Assembly (NCBI RefSeq): GCF_001039355.2
Contig: NW_019774580.1
Span: 296,097 to 321,924, forward strand
Direction of reading: 5' to 3'
DNA from: Lingula anatina
Taxonomy: Eukaryota > Brachiopoda > Lingulata > Lingulida > Lingulidae
DNA: 25,828 nucleotides
Below the pieces are notes generated by a model. That model was not told the DNA's origin, ran no database searches, and saw only the letters and a list, made by a program, of their open reading frames with translations. Within the stretch, counting starts at the first letter, position 1. Each line of letters begins with the position of its first letter. This document shows positions 1 to 11,258 of the stretch, piece after piece. The translations under genes and the position numbers were made by a program.

Positions 1-666
1 TGTGGGGGGGGGGGGGGTTCAAATAACAATTCATCGTGTCACATGCCAAAGTATTTTCTCAGGTCGAGAATTGGTAGAAACTAGAACCTGGTATGAAGGC
101 ACCGCCCATTATATTTTTTGTAATACCAGAGTTTTTGCTATTATGTAGATAATTCATTACGACTCTGGGCTATCACAATTCTGCGAATTTCATTTATTAT
201 GCAAAATGACCCTTACTTTTTGACGACTTACTTTACGACGTAGATCTAATGATTTATTGTCAAAGATGTGAAACTCACTTGAGGCAATTAAGATCTTTCC
301 GTGCTGTTGCGAAGAGCAAAGTGTGTTAGTTGTGTAATGTATACACAGGAAAATGTTACCAGTTGTGATTCTTGTTCCATCTACCATATTATTAAGTTTT
401 ATGTATATTCAAACAGTTATCTTAACCTGTCTCATTCATACAAGCAAATAGCCCCCCATTCTGTAAAGTACTGAATTTTGCCTCCAATCTTTACTGTATC
501 AAGATTTTCGCTTTACCTCAGCCAAGTATTTCAAAGAACCAATCGGAATCATTGCTCTTGAACAGCACGGAATGCATATACTTCCGCTTCACGTTTCCCC
601 TTCTCAGGTTCGGACTGTCATAAAAATAGCTTCTTTTTCTTCTAGCGAAAAGGTGTTTGGTGATTT
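1..666. other. 5' flank of JMJD6, no gene recognised
   Basis: This stretch opens with a G homopolymer (4-17) and leads into the JMJD6 5' UTR. I see no recognisable coding exon. A 65-codon open frame on the minus strand at 190-387 matches no family I know. It contains strong GT donors on the minus strand, so a divergently transcribed neighbour beyond the left edge cannot be excluded. In vertebrates JMJD6 sits head-to-head with METTL23, but the visible sequence does not resemble METTL23. Confidence 0.5.
539..588 (+). promoter_or_regulatory. Probable TATA-less promoter: CCAAT box plus ETS-like site
   Basis: CCAATCGG at 539-546 fits an NF-Y type CCAAT box. About 35 bp downstream, ACTTCCGC (580-587) is the reverse complement of a GCGGAAGT ETS-type core. 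Both lie 80-130 bp upstream of the JMJD6 start codon, and no TATA box is evident. This pairing is common at housekeeping promoters. The start site is not visible, so this is a motif-based inference. Confidence 0.4.
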
Positions 667-3600
667 ATGGACCACAGGAGTAAGAAAAGAGTATGTGAAG
701 CCAAAGAAAAAGCTCGACCTGGTAAGATACCGATAATAAAACTGAAAGATGCCTTGTGGGATATACGTGCATTGCGGCACGGTACAATGTACCTGTATAT
801 GAACTACTACTGCTAGTAGTACTTTGTTTATTTCAGTACTTGTTACGTTAGTGTTACTAATACCAAGGAGTTATAACAGTTATAACTCCTTGCTAATACT
901 TACTTTGAGCCTTTCGGTTTTCTTATAACGTTAATATATCGTAACAAGTTCGCAGTGGTGTGTCAGTAAATATGGTTCTCTGCAGTTTTTGTGTATTAAT
1001 GTTAGAATATACGATACAACATAGAAAATCTTCACTCTGACATGGTCTTGTTCAGGCATCTTTTATTATGAAATCTTTTATTATGTAGGAAACATTGACT
1101 TAATAACATAATGTCAGAAATAGCAGAAAAGGTCCCAAAAGTAAAACTTTTCATAATGACCAACAAGTGATTTGTAACAAGTTTGATTAAAGTTCAGTAT
1201 TCTAATTCATTGTGAGAGAGATCATGTGTTAGCAACTTTCTTGTAAATAAGTTACTAGCTGTGCTGTATTTTTCCAAATGTTGTTACAGAAATCATACTA
1301 TAACCATGTTAAGTCTTGCTTGATGACTGGCCTGTAATTGATATATTCTCATTTCTATGGCATGTAAATGGCATTAGATAGGCTTCATTTAGAATGTCAC
1401 GTGTGAAAAACTGATGTTATTTATAATTTGTATTGATATACACAACATGAATAATCAAGCTGTCGGATCATTCTGGCAGAGTGACCTCAGTCAGTTTTAC
1501 TGATGTCTGATCTTTATTATTATTTTTTTTTTTTTATTATTTTTTTTTTTATTCTTGCATTTTTCTTTTTTTGGGGGGGTGGGGGGGGGTATGTGTATAA
1601 GTCGATAAGTATACATATATATGTAGAGCATGGAATTTTAGATACCAAAAATCACCTCATCTTCCCATTCATTTTGATAGTTAAATATTCCAGGAATTTT
1701 GAACAATCACTATCCTGGGAAATGTACAAGTGCATCCATTGTCATTTTGAAAGATCAGAAAGGCAATAAGATTTCTCTCTCTGCTAAATTTATGGATATG
1801 TACTAACAAAATTCTGTTTATTTTGAGTGTTCATTTAGTTAATAAGGTAACTTTACTTTTTCAGAACTTAGTAAACCAGGAGCCTGGGAAGAGCTTAACT
1901 ATTATCAGACATTTGATTTGGATCCAGACCCTGTGGCATTAAGAGACACTTTTGATAGGATTGATGGGCAGAAAATTTCTTTACAGGAGTTTAGGGAGAA
2001 ATATGAAATTCCCTACAAACCTGTTGTTATTACTCACTTGACTGATGGCTGGAAAGCAACTGCAAAGTGGACTTATGAGGTAGAGAAAACAATTTTTTAT
2101 GATATTTAATAGGTGATTAAGGCAGTGATATAAAAATACAGGTTTCGCTGAGGTTTGCATCATTTTTTATTTTTATAGACAGAAATGTCAAAAATGAAAG
2201 GAAAAAGACTGATTTTGTGTAATAGTAGTTGTTCCATTCATTTGTTTATTTATTGAAAAAACTTAACAGTTTAGAAAATGTTTAGGAAAATTTATGTCAG
2301 CATATTGAAATAGAAAACAGCTTTTGAACCATAATGTCTTTTTTTCAGTGACCAGTTTCCAGAAAATATTGAATAGATTAATTTTATGAAGATGACGTAT
2401 GGAATCTGTATAATCTTCTGCTTGACAAAAGAAAAAAATTGACCCACTTTGTTATAATTCCAAAACATATGCTGCTTACATACAAAAGCCACATCATTTG
2501 TATTGAATAATTGATGAAAGATAGAGAGTCAATTACTATGGCCATGTTTAATCAATTGATTCATTTATTACATGTAAGGTGTCTTTTGTTATAATTTCAA
2601 TAAGAGTAGCCCCCAGCTGAGTTCTATTTTTTTCTTTCTTTATACTTGAGGCCAAATTTGTTTTAGTTCTCAGGGCAAATATGTTTCTTTAAAACCATAG
2701 TTGTGTCAGTTATTTTATTCTCATAATTCTCATTTATTAATTTAGAATCATTTTGGAATCAGCCCATATGTCTTTGCTGCTAATTGATTTTCAGTTTACT
2801 TTATATTGTATATGCTATTGGTTATTTTAAGTTCTTTTAGTATAACAATTGAAATCTTTTTTTATCACAAATAATGTATTGTGGACAACATTATAATTTT
2901 TTTAAAATTATTTTTTAAAATTAATTGTAGTACAATGTCAGTTTGTGCAATGTCATGACAAAATGTATGCACTGCTCAATTTATAACATGGGTGTAAAAG
3001 ATGATTCAGTGAAATCTAATTCAAAATGTTTCTCATTGTAATTTTTAAAAGCATTCAAGAGAAACAATCAATCATTATCACAATTTTGTACCTTCAAGGA
3101 TCACACAAACATGTTTTCATAATGATTTGCAGAGACTTGCAAAGAAGTACAGAAACCAAAAGTTTAAGTGTGGCGAGGATGATGAAGGTTACTCTGTCAA
3201 GATGAAGATGAAGTACTTTGTGGCTTATACCAAATGTAACAGAGATGACAGCCCACTCTATATATTTGACAGTAGCTTTGCAGAGGTTAGTAGAGCACAG
3301 AGCATTCCATATTGCATATGATAATAAATCAAAATTTAGCAATATTAAAAATCACATTCACACTTTTGAAGTAATTATTACCCAGGCATTAAGCTTATTA
3401 AATGATCTTAAAATGTACAAATCATTTGACAGATTTAATTCATTCCTACGCCCTTGTCATTCAAAAATAAGGCTGTCATCATTTTTTTTTAATGCATTTT
3501 CTGTTTTTTAGCATCCCAAAAGGAAAAAGTTGCTTGAAGATTATGAAGTGCCAAAGTATTTTACTGAAGATTTGTTTAAATATTCAGGGGAATCAAAGAG

Positions 3601-6600
3601 GCCACCCTATAGGTAAGTTTTTGTTCAGAATCAGATACACATAGTTTAAGCATCTTATTTAATATGATTATTATATATTTTGTTTTTTGGGTAAAAAATG
3701 GAATTTTTCACAGGTATAGTTGAATTGTTTGCATATATGTTGACAAATATAAAAATGCATGAATTTTCATTTAGTCTGCATTTTAAAGAAAACAGTGCAG
3801 ATCAAGACATTCATTTATTATATGATTCCTCTGACATTTTGATATGTCATGTGATAAATAAAATAAAAGTACTTCATTTGAATGGCTGCATTAAAAAGAT
3901 TGGGAATATAATTTACAAAACAATGTGTAAATCAGAAATTCACTTATGTCCAGAATACAAGTGTTTCATGTTTGTATGTTGTCTAGGTGGTTTGTGATGG
4001 GTGGGGCCAGGTCAGGGACAGGGATTCACATAGACCCCCTGGGGACCAGTGCTTGGAACACCTTACTGCAGGGACATAAAAGGTAGTGGATTTGCTGACT
4101 GAAAATTAGGAAATGACCAGCAGTCTTACCTTTTAGATAGCTAATGATTTATGATTGTTTCTTCAGTGATTAGTTGTTTATAGCAGAACTATATCTGATG
4201 GACATTAGTTATCTGATGAATTTTTAATAAATGTATTTTTGATAAATGTCCAGTTAAACGTTTTCGGTGATTTGGATTTAAGAAAAGTAACAATGTTACT
4301 AGAGAGAAATAACATTTTAATTATGAGTAATGTGATATGTTCCAAAGAGTTAATTGCCATGTAAATTATTGAGACTCAATTAATAGATATTACTTAAAAT
4401 CATGTTCTTACATCGGAGAATTCTTTTTATTCCTATTTTACTTTATAAATCTCACCTAACACAATGGCTTGTTTATTTATAAATCTCACCTAACACAATG
4501 GCTTGTTTATTTAGGTGGTGCCTATTTCCCACCACCACTCCTAAAGAACTAATAAAGTTAAAGAGCGGGGAAGGTGGAAGACAAAAAGAGGAAGCTGTGA
4601 CTTGGTTTAAATTTGTCTATCCACGCACACAGCAGCCAGATTGGCCCGAAGAATATAAAGCAGTAAATATGAGAAGTTTTATGGCCTTTTAATACTATGA
4701 TCATTTTTTTAAAGAAATATCAAAATTTCAAAATGTGCTGGAAATGTTAGGCAGAACCATAATATAATTCTGTTAGCAAAAAATAAGTGCAAAATGTCAA
4801 ATTGTGTGAAATGGTATGCTTCATAAAAAGTTAAGCCTAAGGAATAACACATTGGTAATTCAGTAAGAAACAACAATAATTTTGTAGAAATACTATTGTT
4901 ATCTGTTTGAATGCTTCTTTAAAAATAACCATTAAATTCCAGTTGGAGATTCTCCAAAAACCAGGGGAGACTGTTTTTATTCCTGGTGGGTGGTGGCACG
5001 TGGTGCTAAACCTTGACAACACGATAGCAGTGACACAGAATTACTGCAGCAGTGTCAACTTCCCTGTGGTCTGGCATAAAACTGTGAGAGGAAGGCCAAA
5101 GCTCTCCAAAAAGTGGTACAGGGAGTTAAAGGTAATGGAAGTGGTAACTGACCAGTGAAAACAGCACTCAAACAATTTGAATATCAGGAATCTGATTAAA
5201 TGTATATAATTTCCGTGTCAGAGATATGTATGTGTGGTTTTTACAGCTTAAAATCCTGAAGATAGCAAAATAGAGAGGCTTGTGATATTAAGAATATAAG
5301 TTATAACTTCCAATCCCATTTATCAGACCTTGTGGCACTTTTCATTATTGCTCTGAACTCTAGAAAATGCATCAGCCAATTTTGATTTGATAATTGATGA
5401 ACAGGCATGATAAATGTGTACAGCTGGATATTGCCCTCATAACACACTTGTCATTTACCTTAAAATCAGATCTACAGACCTGACCTGTCTTCGGTGGCTG
5501 ACAAAGTGGACCTCAGCAAACCAACAGGTTTTAATTCAGACAGTTCCAGTTCTGATTCCTCCAGTTCAAGTTCCAGCAGTGATAGCAGCTCAGACAGTTC
5601 CGACTCTGAGGGAGACAGTGAAAGTGATGGACAGAGGAAAAGTAAAAGGTATTGTTTCTTGTTAATGTGATTACAGTTGGCTGCCAGTAATGAGTTGTGT
5701 ATGCATGTCCAGGCTAAGGCTAACATGACACATTTGTGCCTTAAATAATAACTTAAACATACCGATTGAAAGCTATATATTTTCTTGCAAATTGAACTCG
5801 AGAAAATTGGGATGTGACAAAAATTGTGGCATATATATTTACATTTTACTGTAAAATTTGAAATGCCAGATCAATAAGTGTGAGCAAATATTAGATCAAG
5901 TCTGCTTGTTGCACACTGTGACACTACTGTTATGTTTTTATATCTATGTGCATGCTTGTGTGTGTGTTTTTGACTGTGTGTGAGTATGTGATTAAACATC
6001 CATATGAGAACATGTTGAGAAGTTGAAGAAATATATATGCTTGATAAACTTTATTTCAAAACATTTACAAACCATCACAATTTTGTGTGATTTTGAACAT
6101 TGTTTCATTGACCCATCTGGCCAGTTTTGTTATTTTGACTGTACAGTATCTGTTGCTGCAAGTAACCATCCTTTGAGAAGGTATGGCTGCATGCTGTACG
6201 AGTATATGCTCCAAAGTACAATATTTAAGCTTTAACTTTGATAATGTGTGTCTGTGATATACATTTAAGAAGCATGTGTAAGTTTGACTCATTTTGCAAT
6301 GTGCATGTGATATTTCAGTTTACAAGTGTCCACAGCACATTTGTTTTAAATGTAATTACTCACTCAAGAATTAGTGCCAACACAAAGGGATTCCTATGGG
6401 ATTGTAAAAATTGTTTTTACTATTGGTTTTCTGTTGAAGCCATTAAATGAACAATTCTAGGAAGAGCAATCATTATTGATTTTTTCATTATCTTTCAGCG
6501 TAGAAAGTGATGGTAAATAGGATTAAACTAGAAGCTTGCCTTTTCTTTCTTTGATTTATTTTATTTTTTCTCATTAAGAGCTGATGGATTTTCACCTCAT

Positions 6601-9600
6601 TTAGGCAGAACCTATTCTTCTCCACTTTCATCTTTTGAAGCAACACGAATGTTTTAGAATGTGACTAGTTTGGTTTATATTGATAGCCTCCATTCCTGGT
6701 CAGTACTTTATCTAATGGACTAGAGCAGTCTTGCACTGTAATAACAGTATCAAATACAGGATTGGAACTTTGCCCAGTTAATATTACCTGGCTTTAAGAC
6801 CAAAGTTTTATAAGAAATAGATATTTCAGGGGCGGATCCAGAGATATTTTCAGACAGTCTTCCAAGTTATCTTTTTGATCCATTCTCTATTTTTTACCTT
6901 CTTCCGACATTAAAAATTAGATACTCGTCCATGTTAATTTGAAAATCAGACTGTCTTCTGGAAGACCCCTGTTTTGTCAATTCCTGGCATATCATGTGTA
7001 AGATGTTAGTTAGTAAGCTAGGTTGCTATACCTAGATCAATATTTATAACAGCATTAATCCATCTCAGAGGGGTTGCTCGCTAAATTGCTTTCAGCTTAA
7101 GCAGCTTAGATGTCTGGCATGCCTACTGAAGCTGCTTAACAATAATTAATAATTACCCCCAAGCAGCTTCAGTAGGCATGACAGCTAAGCTGCTTAAGCT
7201 GAAAGCAATTTTGCAAGAAACCCCATGGAGATAGATCAATCCACAGTTAGTATGATAGGTTCTGGGAATGTTTGGTCACCTGAGGTCATGCAGCTACCAT
7301 TAGATCAGCCTAAGTGACCTTCCACACTGAAAGAGATGATGAGAATTCATGAAAATGTGTTTCAATTTTAAGATTCCTTGAAACTAACATCTTATAAACA
7401 AAATTATATACTTATTAAGGACAGAAATTTAAAAGATCTTAGTTTAATTCTTCTTATTGGTACTGTTAAGTATTTTTAAAAGTGGTGTTTCTTAATATTA
7501 AGCATTTTGAGCCTCATCATTTTTGTTAGATTTATTTGTTCTTTGAAAGTTTACACACATTTGATTTTCAATGCATGTTTATAATAGACACTGTTGACAG
7601 AACATCTCTGTTGACAGAACACCAGTGCTTGGAACACCTTACTGCAGGGACATAAAAGGTAGTGGATTTGCTGGATGCTTTGTTGTTTTCTATCTCGTTA
7701 GGAAAGTACCTTTCTAAAAGAACTCAGATATATGATATCATGTAAGTGTGATACTATACTGTGCCAATAACAGGAGATTAAAGTATTCACTGGGACAAAT
7801 GTATTTTAGACTGCGTTACACATGAAAAACTACTAAATACGTAATGCAATTCTGCTTATCATCTGTGAAGGTAATGGTCATTAAGCAAATGGTGCTTCAA
7901 TCCATTTGCAATATTATCCACTGCTTTGAATGCAGAGCCTTGCATTTTGACAGGGAAAATGGAAATTATTGCCTAGAGATGGTATTCTGATACTAGGACA
8001 TACCCAGTCTATTCTGTCCTTCAACTGTTTCCATATTTTAGAGTTTATTGCATCACTTGATTAGATGAAAGCAGAAATCCTTGATACTGGGTCTTTTGAT
8101 GTACGGTAAAACTGTTGGCCATGGTGGTATTTGTACAACCAGTCATTAAAGCAGCCAAAGCTATTTCCATGGTTTAAAGAAATATATGTAATAGAATGGC
8201 GCTCAAATTGTAGCACATAATTTCTCCTTATATGAAAGGGATGTGAATATGCAATGAAATATCTAGTGATAGTCTTTTATTATAAAAAATTTTTCTGTTT
8301 TTGATTATATGGCCCTTCAGATATTTTCAAGGCCTAAGCGTGTCTTTATTTGTACATCCTTTCTCTTATCCATTTTGATCTAATTATTTGGATATGATTT
8401 GTACAATTGGTCATTAAAGCAGCCAAAGCTATTTTCATGGTTTAAAAAAAATCTGTGTGATAATATGGTGCTAAAATTATAGCACGCAATTTATTACATC
8501 CTTATACATTTTAGTGCAACCCATGTCACATTGATTGCTTTGCTGCTTACTGTTGGCTTTTTGTGTTACTGCCAGTCCTTTTACTGTGATTTAAACCAGT
8601 GCCAATCCAGTTCAGAGTAGGTCTGCATTTTTAGATATTGTGAGGAATATATCTGAAAACAGTTTAACTTACTGTTCAGAAAAATATATCTGAAAACAGA
8701 TTAACTTACTGTTCAGAAAAATTGGCTGTTAAATACTATATGCTTCAGTTAATGAAGAAATTATTGAAAAAATAAACTTCTTTATCACTAGCCACAATCT
8801 CCTTATATGAAAGTGATGTGAATATGCAATGAAATGTCCAGTGATAGTCTTTTATTATAAAATGTTGCTGTTTTTGATTATATGGCCCTTCATTTATTTT
8901 CAAGGCCTATCTGTATTTATACATCCTTTCTATTATCCATTTTGATCTCATCATTTGGATATGATTTGTACAATTTGTGAAGTATGTAGTGTGTTAAATG
9001 TTTTACTGACTTAACAAATTATTAGTTTTTTAACAACGTGCATGTTTTTGTTCTTCTGTTGTTTTGTTTGTCTCAAGTTTAAGTTCCTGTTTTGTTGAAG
9101 TTGTTGAGATATCTGTTGTTGTTTGTAGAAAAAATGTTTGTCACAAGGAAGTACTTGAATACCAGTGTGACTGAAAGTATTGATTTGTGCAATACTTAAT
9201 CTGTGCTGGCTTTGTTAGAGCGTCTCATTTAGTCTCTATCAAATGCATTGGTCTTGGTATCTGGTGCTAAGATCTAGTATGTATGTTCCTGTTTAGACTG
9301 ATATTTGCATTAATTTGTCAAAATACATTTGTCTTGGAGTGTTCATATTAATCAAGATGCATTGTTTTGCCAAAAATGATTTACATGAAAATAATGAGCA
9401 CACTTGTGACTTTTAATAATTTTGAAGTTGATTTTTGTTTAATGAACATTACTGCCTTTAAGCAGACATCCTTTTTTCTTTTTTGTTTAAGTTATTATGA
9501 TTAACTCTAAAAATTTGCTGAGTTTGCAGTAAATCTGAATTAACACAAAGTGATCATTTCAATACAGTTGAAAATCACTGACCTAGGTTTTACAATCACC

Positions 9601-9796
9601 ATATAATCCATGAAAGCATCAGTAACATGATTCTCTATACACTTCTTATAGGAGAAGAACCAGTAGATCCCTGACACCTAATGGCAGCAAATCCCGTCGC
9701 ACTTCCAAGTCAAGATCAAAATCTAGTACCAGGTCTGACAGCAGTGATCAACATGAACGACGAAGCATCTCTACAACTCCTAAGAACTGTCGGTGA
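667..9796 (+). CDS. JMJD6: JMJD6, JmjC Fe(II)/2-oxoglutarate lysyl-hydroxylase/arginine demethylase, nine exons
   Basis: Nuclear JmjC dioxygenase that hydroxylates lysines in RNA-processing proteins; arginine demethylation is also reported for the family. Coding exons: 667-721, 1865-2079, 3133-3285, 3512-3612, 3987-4082, 4515-4662, 4943-5131, 5470-5648 and 9652-9796. They total 1281 nt, giving 426 residues plus stop; the human protein is 403. All introns are GT-AG and all phases close. The start is secure because an in-frame TGA lies two codons upstream (661-663). The iron ligands are H189 and D191 (motif GIHID) and H275 (GGWWH). 2-oxoglutarate contacts K206, T287 and N289 are kept. The N-terminus is basic (KKR), and exon 4 carries PKRKK. 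Exon 8 encodes the family's acidic poly-serine tract (about 342-372, with eight consecutive Ser). The last exon encodes an Arg/Ser-rich tail in place of the vertebrate C-terminus. The last intron is unusually long at 4 kb. The family assignment is very secure. Confidence 0.97.
864..892. repeat. 14-bp perfect inverted repeat in JMJD6 intron 1
   Basis: CAAGGAGTTATAAC (864-877) is followed by a single A and then its exact reverse complement (879-892). The same core occurs as a 20-bp perfect palindrome at 21199-21218 inside the MITE-like element in the CAP gene. The intron copy is therefore probably a remnant or solo end of the same repeat family. Confidence 0.7.
1515..1590 (+). repeat. T-rich tract running into G-run, JMJD6 intron 1
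   Basis: Long T-runs broken by a few A and C residues switch at about 1573 to G-runs (G7-T-G9). The same T-run to G-run arrangement, in the same orientation, occurs at 14873-14903 and 16792-16825. It is low-complexity sequence with no coding value. Confidence 0.85.
4444..4511 (+). repeat. 34-bp tandem duplication abutting the exon 6 splice acceptor
   Basis: Two identical 34-bp units (4444-4477 and 4478-4511) span the 3' end of JMJD6 intron 5. The first is followed by TAT and the second by TAG, so only the second supplies the AG used for exon 6 (acceptor AG at 4513-4514). The polypyrimidine/branch region is therefore present twice. Confidence 0.9.
6479..6520 (+). other. Candidate alternative 3' exon in JMJD6 intron 8
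   Basis: A strong acceptor (TTATCTTTCAG ending at 6498 after a T-rich tract) sits about 850 bp into intron 8. Joined to exon 8 in the correct phase it reads Ser-Val-Glu-Ser-Asp-Gly-Lys and stops at 6518-6520. An internal GT (6513-6514) could alternatively make a 14-nt microexon, which would shift the last exon into another frame that stops soon after. Either form lacks the Arg/Ser-rich tail. There is no transcript evidence and no nearby AATAAA, so this is a prediction. Confidence 0.25.
6827..6971. mobile_element. Short fold-back element with hAT-like CAGGGG ends
   Basis: The left end reads CAGGGGCGGATCCAGA, and the reverse complement of the right end reads CAGGGGTCTTCCAGA. Both continue to a shared AGACAGTCT stretch after a gap. 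CAGGGGCGGATCCAG-type termini are common in non-autonomous hAT elements. No convincing 8-bp target duplication flanks it and it carries no coding capacity, so the call is tentative. Confidence 0.4.
7062..7233. repeat. Long imperfect hairpin (about 50-bp arms) in JMJD6 intron 8
   Basis: The arms 7083-7138 and 7161-7212 are reverse complements with only a few mismatches and a short bulge, separated by a 22-nt AT-rich loop. Weaker complementarity (ATCTC, GGGGTT and similar) extends outward to about 7062 and 7233. The transcribed strand would fold into a long stem. It could be a MITE-type fold-back element or a Dicer substrate. Confidence 0.8.
7591..7673 (+). pseudogene. Identical 53-bp copy of the JMJD6 exon 5 end, inserted in intron 8
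   Basis: Positions 7621-7673 are identical to 4045-4097, which is the last 38 nt of exon 5 plus 15 nt of the following intron, including the GT donor. No splice acceptor or upstream exon part came with it, so it is a fragment and not a usable exon. Just upstream, a 17-bp direct repeat (CTGTTGACAGAACA twice, 7591-7620) looks like filler DNA at the insertion point. Complete identity implies a recent or gene-converted copy. Confidence 0.9.
8126..8976 (+). repeat. Duplicated two-part intronic repeat X-Y-X'-Y'
   Basis: Segment X (about 8126-8224) recurs as X' (about 8393-8492), and segment Y (about 8223-8403) recurs as Y' (about 8797-8976). X/X' share TCATTAAAGCAGCCAAAGCT. Y/Y' share CTCCTTATATGAAAG, GATTATATGGCCCTTCA and the ending GGATATGATTTGTACAA. 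Unit two is interrupted by roughly 300 bp between X' and Y'. By eye the copies agree at most positions. No coding potential is seen. Confidence 0.8.
8651..8722 (+). repeat. 37-bp tandem duplication inside the X'/Y' insert
   Basis: Two adjacent copies begin ATCTGAAAACAG at 8651 and 8688. They differ at one base (GTTTAACTT against GATTAACTT). The pair lies within the roughly 300-bp segment that interrupts the second X-Y unit. Confidence 0.85.
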
Positions 9797-11254
9797 CAGA
9801 CATTTATGTAATGCTAAGATCTGTCATTGACTGGGACACGACTGCATCAACACATCATCATCAACAGCCAAGGCACGAGCCTGAATTAAGTTTATTCACT
9901 AGTCAGCGTGCCATGATTTTTTTTCCTGAGCAAGTCAAGAACAAGTTTTAGCCATTCTCACAGCTTACTAAGTTGATTGCTGTTGGTTGAACATGGTCTC
10001 TTGGTCATAAAGTTTTCTGTTTCTTTTTAATCTTTTTAATCTTTTCAGGATGAGTTTAGAAAGGGATGAGATAATAAATTGTGGAAATGTTATAAAAACT
10101 GTTGATGTCATGTAGCCAGGAAGAATTTTAGTGATGTCAACGTTTCTGACTGGATACTGTAATGAAAAACCATCATTGAATTGAGATGTATAATGGCATA
10201 TAATCTTTGTTGGATTGAAGTCATGTTCTTGTTTTATTAATTGATATAAGATTTTTTACCTCTTTTTGTAGAAAAATTGCTTGCTGAAATACTACTGCAT
10301 GGTTGCCCAATTTCATACTAGTAAATAAATATTGGAAAAGTAGTCTCCCATGAGCTGCACTTTTTTTTGTAGTGTACAGATTTTTATTTTGATGACATTT
10401 TCTGAATATAGCTTGATTGATTTTTGTGTCACGTATCTTCAGGTTTATGAAAAATCAATTGAAAAATTGCCTACTATTGACCAGTTGGCCAATTGTACTG
10501 TTGCATTTGACATATCATCTACTATTCCAAATTTCAGTACATGAATATTTAAGTAGATGGTTGTTTTGCTGCATTTGATTGGTTTAATAGATTTGAAAAT
10601 GGCTTCTGGTCCCTGTTGTATTCCTTCAATATTACATTGATCTGAAGGCAGTAACAGGTCTATTATTATTATTATTATTTTTTTTTCCAAGATTATATTG
10701 AATGAAAGGATGTTGATGATCACTTATACCATTGCATTTACTCTAGGAAGATGTGCGACTTTGCAAATGTTATCATTTGATAAAGACTAGTCATCCATAG
10801 ATTCTTATACACTAGATGTAGAATGTCCAGTGAAATGTTATATCAACAATATTTCTAATAATTTAAAGTGTATTAAGTGCATATACTTCAAGAGATGGGA
10901 ATTTGCTTAGAGATTTTGTTAGAAACAGCTTTTTGATTAATTGTCATACTAATCGGACAGAAATAAGAAATATTGGCAATGAAACTGTCACTTGTTATTG
11001 ATGAGATGACGTGGAGTTCGTTACACAAAAAAACGAACCCAGATACTGCTTGCCAAATCTTATAATAATTAAAACCATTGAAAATAAAGCGATTTTAGAC
11101 AATGTGCATTGATTCCTGTCATTCATTAAGCCTGTGTGAAAACTGATAGTCTATTAGAGATAAGTGATCTTGTATAATCTTGGCACGTCATACCATTGTT
11201 TGAATGTACTATTTTAAGTTTTAAAGGACGTCAAGGGACTGAGAGGGGAACAAA
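9797..11254 (+). other. JMJD6 3' UTR and downstream flank
   Basis: AT-rich non-coding sequence follows the JMJD6 stop. AATAAA polyadenylation signals occur at 10073-10078, 10324-10329 and 11083-11088, and any of them could end the transcript. An (ATT)n run at about 10660-10691 is the only clear simple repeat. Open frames at 10350-10544 (+) and 10445-10723 (-) are AT-rich and match nothing I recognise. Confidence 0.6.
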
Positions 11255-11258
11255 TTAA

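Noticed and set aside
190-387. 65-codon minus-strand open frame upstream of JMJD6 as a divergent gene
   Set aside because: No recognisable family, does not resemble METTL23, and length is compatible with chance in AT-rich DNA.
4072-8976. CRISPR-like array from spaced repeats in JMJD6 introns
   Set aside because: Repeats are few, irregular in spacing and lie in an animal gene; they are local duplications.
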